Assembly (NCBI RefSeq): GCF_037975245.1 | Contig: NC_092582.1 | Span: forward strand, 6,922,001 to 6,986,000 | Source of the DNA: Apostichopus japonicus | Taxonomy: Eukaryota; Echinodermata; Holothuroidea; Aspidochirotida; Stichopodidae | Direction of reading: 5' to 3' | DNA: 64,000 bases | Part shown: positions 29,001-38,000 of the stretch, one piece after another | Layout of the letters: each line of letters starts with the position of its first letter | How positions within the stretch are numbered: position 1 is the first letter of the stretch | Translations under genes and position numbers: made by a program | Notes under the pieces: model-generated | What the model was told of the DNA's origin: nothing | Databases searched by the model: none | What the model saw: only the letters and a program-made list of their open reading frames with translations

Positions 29001-32000
29001 GGACACAACATTTATCAAACAAATGGATACGCATTCATGAATAAGAACGCCTTGAGTTCTTTCTGGAAAGTTGACACATGCTGGATTGTTTTCAGATGTA
29101 AGGGGAGACTGTCAAAAAAAAAGAAAAAAAAAAGTTGCATCAGGTGCAAAATGCCCTCAAGTAAGGCTGAATCAATATCAGATGATATACATGACCTTGA
29201 CATACCAGCAATACCCTTTGTGGGAGATTCAAAATCAGATAATGTCCCAACTTCCCAAGCAGCCCTGCTGGAACTAAGCATCTTGCTTTTGACACAGTGT
29301 CTAGAAGACGCTACATATTTATCTCCTAAGTGGAACTGTGTAAATTTGGTTTGGGTGATTTATATTTTGGTTGTATTATCAATCAGATGATTGCACTTGG
29401 GTTGTGGACTTAGGCCAAAATTGACCAAATTTTACAGAGCATTTCTCAAAGTATATTAAATTGCAGTTTTAATTGTCAACAAAACAAGACACCCACATCA
29501 ATATTAGCTTTCACAAAATAGGCAGGAACAGCTAAATCACTTGATTGAAGATAAGGCATTGCTAAGATTTGTTCTCTTGTACGGATACATTACAAACAAA
29601 CCCTTAAAAGTAAAATAAAAGTAAATTTTAATTTTAATGAATTGCTTGCAGATATGAATTAGCATTGTTTATACAGTAAAGCAATGGTGTGTAAACAATC
29701 ACTCAAACTTTTCAATTTGGATTTTATCAAGTGCTACTGATATTTCTTGGTTTTGTCTTAAACGAATTGCAAGGTTACCCAGTTCAGGATTTATGTTAAA
29801 ACACCATTCTAGGTTTGCTCATGTCTCTTGGGAACATGACATTACCATAGTCACTTTGAACGCCTATTAGTGTAAAAGGAAACTGATCAGACAAGTGAAG
29901 GTCTAGTTTTGTTACCTTTCAAAATATGCTTCCTTCCCACACAGACAGCAGATGTTTGAATTTGACGGTAAGGCCGATAAAGACGATGACGTCTTTCATT
30001 TTGTCGGCTACATTCCAATTGCAGGAAGATTATACGAACTGGATGGATTAAAAGAAGGACCAGTTGATCTAGGTATTGTTTATTCATGGCTTAGGCTCAT
30101 CAAATTTGCATTAATTATTCATAGTTCATTATCATTTTGCTCATGATAAGAGGTCACTGAAGAACAATGAAGGATACTGATCACATTCTTACTGACCTCA
30201 GTGAAATATTGTTTTCAGTAAATAGGCCAGGAAAAGTTGCAATGTACTGTACCAACTCTGATGACATTTATATTCCCATTTATACATTATTTAAGAACAG
30301 AAAGATCATTGCCTCAGTTGATTTATGGTTGAATAAAACACATTGCTCAGATATTTTAGAGTTCATAGGGCAATATTTTGAAAGGTTGAAAGCATTGCAA
30401 GATGTATGATGCATGTAGACTATTAACAACTTTAGACCAGGGTTACAATAACTTTATCCCCTCACGAACCCCCTGTGGATATCAGAGTTGTCCATGAACC
30501 CCCAACTTTTCGAGACACGATCTGAGTCATTATCATACTTAAATACGCATAACAATGCTTTGTAAAAGATCAAGTTCATAGTGTAATAATGTAATGAAAA
30601 ATGCACGGAACGGTACTACTATGGCAATATATGCGTATGGTAGTAATGGAACGCGAAAAGAGTTGGTTGATAGGTACGACTTTTGTACATTACTAAATTA
30701 TATGATAAATCAGATTTAAGTTCAACAAAAAGGACTCTAGTTTTGACTTTCAGAAACGTCTTGTTGGTTGTGTTTGTGACTGTTTGTATCGTTTCCCACG
30801 GAAATGGCGAGGTTTTTCATAATGGCCACCGGACAGTCTTCTATTACACTCCATCGGAACTTCGCGCAATCGGTACTAGATGTGCAGTCGGTACAGGACT
30901 ACCAGATATGCGATTACCAAAAGAGATGAGGCGACGAAAGCGTGGGAAAGCAGGGGGTGTCAAACGAAGGAATAGTCAGTGTAAGAACCGGCCTTATTTA
31001 CCCTCAATCATAATGGGAAATGTTCAATCTCTCAGCAACAAGATGGATGAACTTTGTGCGAGTGTGAGATATTTGTCGGACTTCAGGAATACTTGTATTG
31101 TGTCGTTAACAGAGACATGGTTGACAGGTAACCATAGTGACGATCATGTTAACATCGACGGATTCCAACTGGTACGTGGTGACAGGGATTTGGAAGCGGC
31201 TGGTAAATGCAGTGGGGGAGGTGTGTGTGTTTACGTCAACCAGAAGTGGTGTCACCCAAATAATGTGTACAGAAAGGACTATGTTTGCACCCCCCACCTG
31301 GAAATGTTAACTGTTTCTGTACGGCCATTTTATCTACCGCGGGAGTTCTCACACGTTTTAGTCTGTACTGTTTACATACCGGACAAGTCCGTTGCCAAGG
31401 CGGGTAGTGCTGAGTTGATTAAGGCCATTCAAGATTTGGAAGCTAAAGCCCCTGATGCCCTTATTGTGGTAAATGGAGATTTCAACCATGGATCAATGAA
31501 ACACCCGGGATTACGGTTTTATCAACACGTCAATTGTCCAACACGGGGGGAATCGACTCTGGACCTTTGTTACACCAACGTCAAAGACGCTTATGTATCA
31601 TCCCAGTTGACTAAGCTTGGTGAAGCCGACCATGACCTCGTTCTCCTGTTACCAAAGTACAGGCCTGTCGTCCAGCGTGAAAAGCCGCGGGTAATTACAA
31701 TCAAACAATGGTCGGATGATGCCCTGGATCAACTCCAAGACTGTTTTGATCGCACGGACTGGGAAATGTTTGTTGACACTGCCGATGATATTCACGAATT
31801 AACGGACACCGTCAGCTCCTATATCAAATTTTGTGAGGACGCCATCATTCCCACGAAGAAAGTCAAATGTTACCCCAATAACAAGCCATGGATTACTAAA
31901 AGGGTGAAACAGTTGATCAATAAGAAGAAACTGATATTCAGAACGGGTTCTAAAAATGACTTGAAGCTAATTCAGAAGGAGATTAACTCTGTAATCAAAC

Positions 32001-35000
32001 AAGAGAAAGATGCTTATAAACGGAAAATCGAAAATAATTTCACAACAAACAACATTAGGGATGTGTGGACCGGCATGCGTTTGATGAGCGGTTATACTAA
32101 CGGTAGCTCGAAGCATTGCTCATTACCAGAATACTCCCAAACCTACGCCAATCAACTGAACTCATTTTATAACCGGTTCGATTGCCACGATTTCACGGAT
32201 GAAATCGAACGTATTCTCAGAGTAACTTCCGGGGAGTCCGCGCCTTTCCTAACCATAACAGAGGATGATGTACTTAGAGATTTCTCGCGGCTGAACGCAT
32301 CAAAATCAGCTGGACCGGACAAACTCTCACCGCGAGTTTTGAAACTATGTAACCATCAATTGTCATATATCTTCACCCACATTTTCAACTTGTGCTTTAG
32401 GACCCAGTGCATCCCTCGCCTATGGAAACAATCCTGTATTATTCCGGTGCCCAAAAAGTCAACTATCACCAGCATGAATGATCTTCGTCCGGTGGCGCTC
32501 ACTTCCGTAGCCATGAAATCATGTGAAAGATTTATATTGCAGTATATCAAAAGGCTAACTGTAAACCTAATGGATGATCACCAGTTCGCATATAGGAAGG
32601 GACGCAACACTGACGATGCACTCCTGTTCACATTGGACACATTATACTCCCATCTCGAAGACTCTAAATCTGGTAAAGTCTCCGCTCGCATCATGTTCTT
32701 TGATTTTGCATCTGCTTTTAATACGATGCAACCTCATATTTTAGCTAACGTTTTACTTGGATCTGATGATGTGCCACATGCTTTGGTTCGATGGGTATTG
32801 GACTATCTCACTAACCGCTCACAATTTGTACGTATCGGTCGTGATGTTGTATCTGACATTATGGAATGTAGCACTGGAGCACCACAGGGCACTGTGTTAG
32901 CACCATTCCTATTCACTCTGTATACCTCCGGAATACGCTCCACTGACCTCAGCTGTCCGCTCATCAAGTTCGCGGATGACACTGCTCTCGTTGGCCGGAT
33001 TAAAAATGACGATGACCGGATCTACCGTGAACAAATTGCCAATTTTGTTGCTGAATGCGACAGGAATTATCTCCATCTTAACGTCAGCAAGACGAAGGAA
33101 CTCATTATAGACTTCCGGAGAGCGAACAAGATAGTGCCCGAACCTGTGGTCATTGACAGTAAGACAGTGGATAGGGTAACTGAGTACAAATATTTGGGTG
33201 TAGTTATGGATGATCAGCTAAAGTGGGATGCACATGTTGAGTATGTTGCCAAACGTTTGAAACCACGAATGTATTGCTTGAGGAAATTAGTCTCTTTTGA
33301 CGTGAACCAGAACATTTTATCCATTTTTTACAACTCTATTATTAGTAGTGTTTGGTCATACTGCATAACTTCCTGGGTTGGTAACATAAATAAGACATCC
33401 AAGAAAGTGTTAGATGATACTGTTATACGGGCAGGTAGGGCTGTTGGGAAACGCTTGCCAATGGTTGACGAGGTCTTTGATAGTCGGGTTGATGATAAGC
33501 TTCATTCAGTTCTCAAGGATATCGATCACCCTCTCCACGCTCCTTTAAATAATTGTATTATCCCTCGTAGTGGGAGGATGAGACCTCCGAAGGCTCATAC
33601 TAATCATTACCCCTCATCTTTCATGGGACAAGCTGTTAGAATTTTTAATGCATCTTTTAATCGCTAATCTCTTGCCTTTGTCTTTCCTTCTTTCATTGGG
33701 TTCTTATCATATTTACCGTTTGTGATTTGTTTATACTTTTTATTCCTTGCCATTCTGTGAGCTTCGGCCCATCTGTTCCCGTTCCTTGTTATTAGCATTT
33801 CGTATGCTTTTATTGTCCTACTGTTTGTTCTCTTATTGTTGTATAGTATCGTTTTTATATCTTACTGTTTTATCTGCAAGCATGTAATTTCCCTATCGGA
33901 TGCAATAAAGTTTATCTTATCTTATCTTATCTTAACGTCTCACGAACCCCCTGGGATGGACTCACACACCCCTTGGGGGTTCATGCACCCCAGTTAGGGA
34001 ACCCCTGCTTTAGATCATGCAAATTATGCAAAACACTATCATATTGTTGAATATCGATAGTCAAACCAAGAATTCTTTTTATAACTAGGGAAGTTAGTTT
34101 TTTGTGAATATTATGAATGGGTTTGTACTATACATGCTTAAAGATGAATTCTGTCCATCTTCCTCTTAGGTAAATGTGACCAAACTGATTGGTTGAAAAC
34201 AGTGAAACCTGCTATCGAACAAAGGATACAAAAGTAAGTTCTTACTAGTAACTTGCAAGAAGAGAAATTACAATGAATGATGTTATTTTAATGAGTACTT
34301 TATATTTGGTCATAATGGTGGCATAGCTAGTAGGTGGAATAGGCTTGGCCCATCCCCATAGCCAGACAGAGTTGACAAAACCTGAAAATTTTACTTAAAA
34401 ATTGGAGTTTGATATGCAGTGAACAGAACAGCGAGACCACTCAGAAAGAAATAGCTAGCAAATCCCATTTCTTTCCCAAATTAATATTTACTTTGTAGTC
34501 AAATGTAAGTGGTAGTCAAAGAAACAACAAAATGGGGTAAAAATGAAGCAATGTTTGGTCCTACCAAATTGATTGCCTTGCTCATCTTAAATTACTATGA
34601 AATTTGTGAACACAAATGGTGTTACAAATATTTGAATGATGTGCAAGTGGAAATTTTAGTTCTTAATTATCTGTAAGAAATGCTCACTTTGTGAAGGATA
34701 CATATGCATGAATATTCATTTTCTGTCACATGTACACTTAGATTTATGTCTAATTTTGATAATTATGTGATATTTATATTCAAATTTATAAACATTCAAG
34801 TACTGCTTACAAAGGCATGTTGGTGTAAGTTTTCAAAACTTTGTGGCCAAATTAGCATATCTAACATATTTTGTGTCACCTTATATTTTATTCTGTTATT
34901 TAAACTACCTACGGTGAAAGAGGTAGCTGTCAAATGAAAATGACAACAACTTGTGTGAGTGTTATTGCAGTTTATCTCCTGTTGGATGTTGGAAACTTTC

Positions 35001-38000
35001 CAAAGAGACTTGAAGGTCTTATTACTGTAAGTCGCAGGATACAGGTTTCAAGCCCCATTGCATCAACACTTTTTCTTCATTGAGCAGATACAGTGCTGGA
35101 GAAATTCATTTCAATCTGATGGCAGTGATATCTGATAGACGGCTGATCAGCAAAAGAGAATTGGAGAAGTTGAGAGGCCAGTTAGATGCTCTTGAAAACA
35201 AGGTATAGTAGGTGCATGTTTCACAGTTTTGCAAACCTTAGAAAACCAGTGGAGAGGACTATTTGGTTTTCGATTTTTTTTGTGTGATGGTTTTTGTTTT
35301 TTGTTTTTGTTTGATGGGTTACCTATTATGGGAACAAGTTTAGCTGACTCTAAAAATATTCAGTCTCATATTTCAGCAAGAGATTTTGTCAACACTGTAA
35401 CATGGTATGAGTGTTTTGCTTGCATCTTTGCTGCTGTCCTATTAATAGCCATGGCTCTCGTGTTGAGATGATTTATGAGTAATTGGTCCTCCTAGTCATC
35501 TCTGCCCCTCCAGATTTCCACCTGGCTGTCGGGCTCCTCAAAGACTCTGTCTTGAGTACCTGGCTCCTCCAAGGTTCTCTCTTTTCTCCAAGGCTCCTCG
35601 AATCTTCTTACCGAAAAACAGGACTTCTCCAAGGCTCCTCGAATCTTCTTACCGAAAAACAGGACTTCTTCAAGGCTCTGTTTAGCTTCACAGCTCAGTA
35701 TCCTGGTTTAGCTACAGAGATCTGTCAAGGATTTGTCAAGGCTGGCAGAGGTCTTCAAAGTCTCCATTCTGGCTGCAGAGCTCTTCCAAAGCCTTCTTGG
35801 ATGCAGAAATCTTTTAGGGCTGTCTTGGCTATAGGGCCCTTCCAGCTGTTTTGGCTTTATAATGTCTTCAACACCCTGTCCTGTCCCTGTTTCCAGATTA
35901 GGCTCCTGTCTTGGCTTGTCAAAGACTCTTGTCTGACTACAAAACTCCACCAATGTTCTGTTTTGGCTGCAGGGCTCTGTGTGCCACTGGTTGTGTATTC
36001 AGAACAACACACACTCCTCTTTTAAAATGGTACAAGCCAGTTAATATGCAAATACATCACAGACACTGTGTAGACAATGCTTCTGTTCACATAATCAGTC
36101 ATATTCCTAACATTCGTAACCTTAATTGTGCCACATAAAATGACTTTAAAATGACACATTAACAAGATCTGTTAAACAAACAATGAGTACATTCAAGCTA
36201 ACTTTGGGGGAACAAACCAATAATAGTCTTGGTTATCTAGTAATTTCAAAAGTAATTTCTTTTAAATTGTTTCAATGCCATTTACATAATGTATAGGTAT
36301 GAATATTAATTTGAGCTTAATATCAATCCCCATCTGATCATGCATGTGCTGAAGCTTTGATGAAAGGAGGTCTTGTCACAGTATTATGCTACTTTGAGAA
36401 GGAAGCTGGTCACTTCGCCCAACAACCATTTCGCCCAACTGCCATTTCGCCCAACCTTACCATTTCGCCTAACCAGCCTGGTCATTTCGCCCAACCAGCC
36501 TGGTCATTTCGCCCAACCTTGATTAAATATTATACTTCAATAAGGAAACGTTCGGGAATTGATAACGTTACAGGATATGAACTGAATATTAAGGAATCTT
36601 GTAGTCTTTTAGTTTGTATAACTTTAGTAAGGAAACGTTCGAGAATTGTTATGTTATGGGATACGAGCCGAATATTAAGGAAACTTATTCCACACCCATT
36701 CCCCTTTGTTTGTATAATAATATAACTTCCATTGTATGCGTAACCGCCTAAAGTAGTGTAATCCTCCCATTATACCCGAAATAACTGCTCAGACTCCGAT
36801 CGATATCGATATGTACCTACCACGAAGTAATATAACCCAAAATAAAGCAAATTCAACTATAGTGAAATAGAAAAAGTAATATTATTCTGACTTGTTTGGC
36901 GAAATGACCAACAAGGTTGGGCGAAATGACCAGGCTGGTTGGGCGAAATGACCAGGCTGGTTGGGCGAAATGAACAGGCTGATTGGGCGAAATGGCAGTT
37001 GGGTGAAATGGTTGTTGGGCGAAGTGACCAGAAAGCCTTTGAGAATAGTAAATGAACAGGATGTTAATGTTTACATGATGATGAGAGAATGTATGTTTGT
37101 TTATGTATATGTATGTATATTAGATCCTCCTGCAAGCAGGAACTCGCAAAGAAGCCATCATTGGCTTATCAAAGCGGCAAGCTGACCGAATTCAGTCTCT
37201 TAGATTCATATTTAACGTCCATGATAATGAATTGTCAATTGTCAACAACTCTGTAACTGGATGACATACATAAATCTTGGACTGACTAGAACTCGGGACC
37301 TTATGATTGAAAGGCACCGGCATTAACCACTGAGCTAACACTCCTATGCGTTAACCACTGAGCGTTAACCACTGAGCTAACACTCTTTAAGAGTGCTTTG
37401 TCTCTTTAGGAAATAGTGTTTTCCCATCTTGATGTCTTTATGAGTTTGCTTTATTTATCTTCAGGGTGAGCTAATGGACACAGACAGCACAGAACCTCTA
37501 TCGAAGGATGCAATTTTAAGTCAAATCAGCCGCTATGAGCAACAAATTGAGGAAGAAGATGCCAAAATTGAAAGATTTAAAGTAAGTTGGTCTGCCACTA
37601 ATAATACATCATCATTCAAATATATCAGAAATAATCACCATCTGTAAAGTCTTGTATTGTATATTTAGGAAAGACTAATATGAACAAAGTTAAGGTCCAT
37701 GATTCCACATTAAATACTGAACATTCTGAAGTTCTATCTGCTATAGGGACCATTGTGCAGCATGTTGATATGCCATGAGTGATAAGATATTCCAAATAAT
37801 GTCTTACACTGGTGATCTCAGCTTCATCAATAACCTCAGCTATGCTTGATCTTGCATCTGCCTGTCTACAACTGATTCTACCCACAATCAGGTTTTCATG
37901 CAATCAAATGTAATATATTTTCGACTATAAAGACAATCATTAATGCATTTTCAATAGATTGTTGCACTGATTATAGTAACAATTTAGTCCAACCTCCCCA

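Larger units (their letters stand above)
30438..34007. mobile_element. hAT-like DNA transposon interrupted by a LINE, in UCHL5 intron 6
   Basis: The left end CAGGGTTACAATAACT and the reverse complement of the right end, CAGGGGTTCCCTAACT, agree at 12 of 16 bases. They are flanked by CTTTAGAC (30430-30437) and CTTTAGAT (34008-34015), an 8-bp duplication with one mismatch, as hAT elements leave. Both halves contain ACGAACCCCCTG and CATGAACCCCC-like words. No transposase is seen, so the original element was probably a short non-autonomous copy. The LINE fills nearly all of the interior, from an undefined 5' point before 30683 to about 33935. Confidence 0.65.

Noticed and set aside
28983-29390. 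135-residue plus-strand ORF in UCHL5 intron 5
   Set aside because: Begins in a probable dispersed repeat, contains a poly-Lys run from an A-tract, and has no family resemblance.
30167-30409. 80-residue plus-strand ORF between UCHL5 exon 6 and the hAT element
   Set aside because: Chance-length ORF with no recognised motif; the UCHL5 frame is complete without it.
31106-31297. Minus-strand ORF within the LINE
   Set aside because: Shadow of the LINE ORF2 reading frame.
35483-36025. 180-residue plus-strand ORF in UCHL5 intron 8
   Set aside because: Built from degenerate GGCTCCTC repeats including a 41-bp tandem duplication; it lies between well-defined exons.
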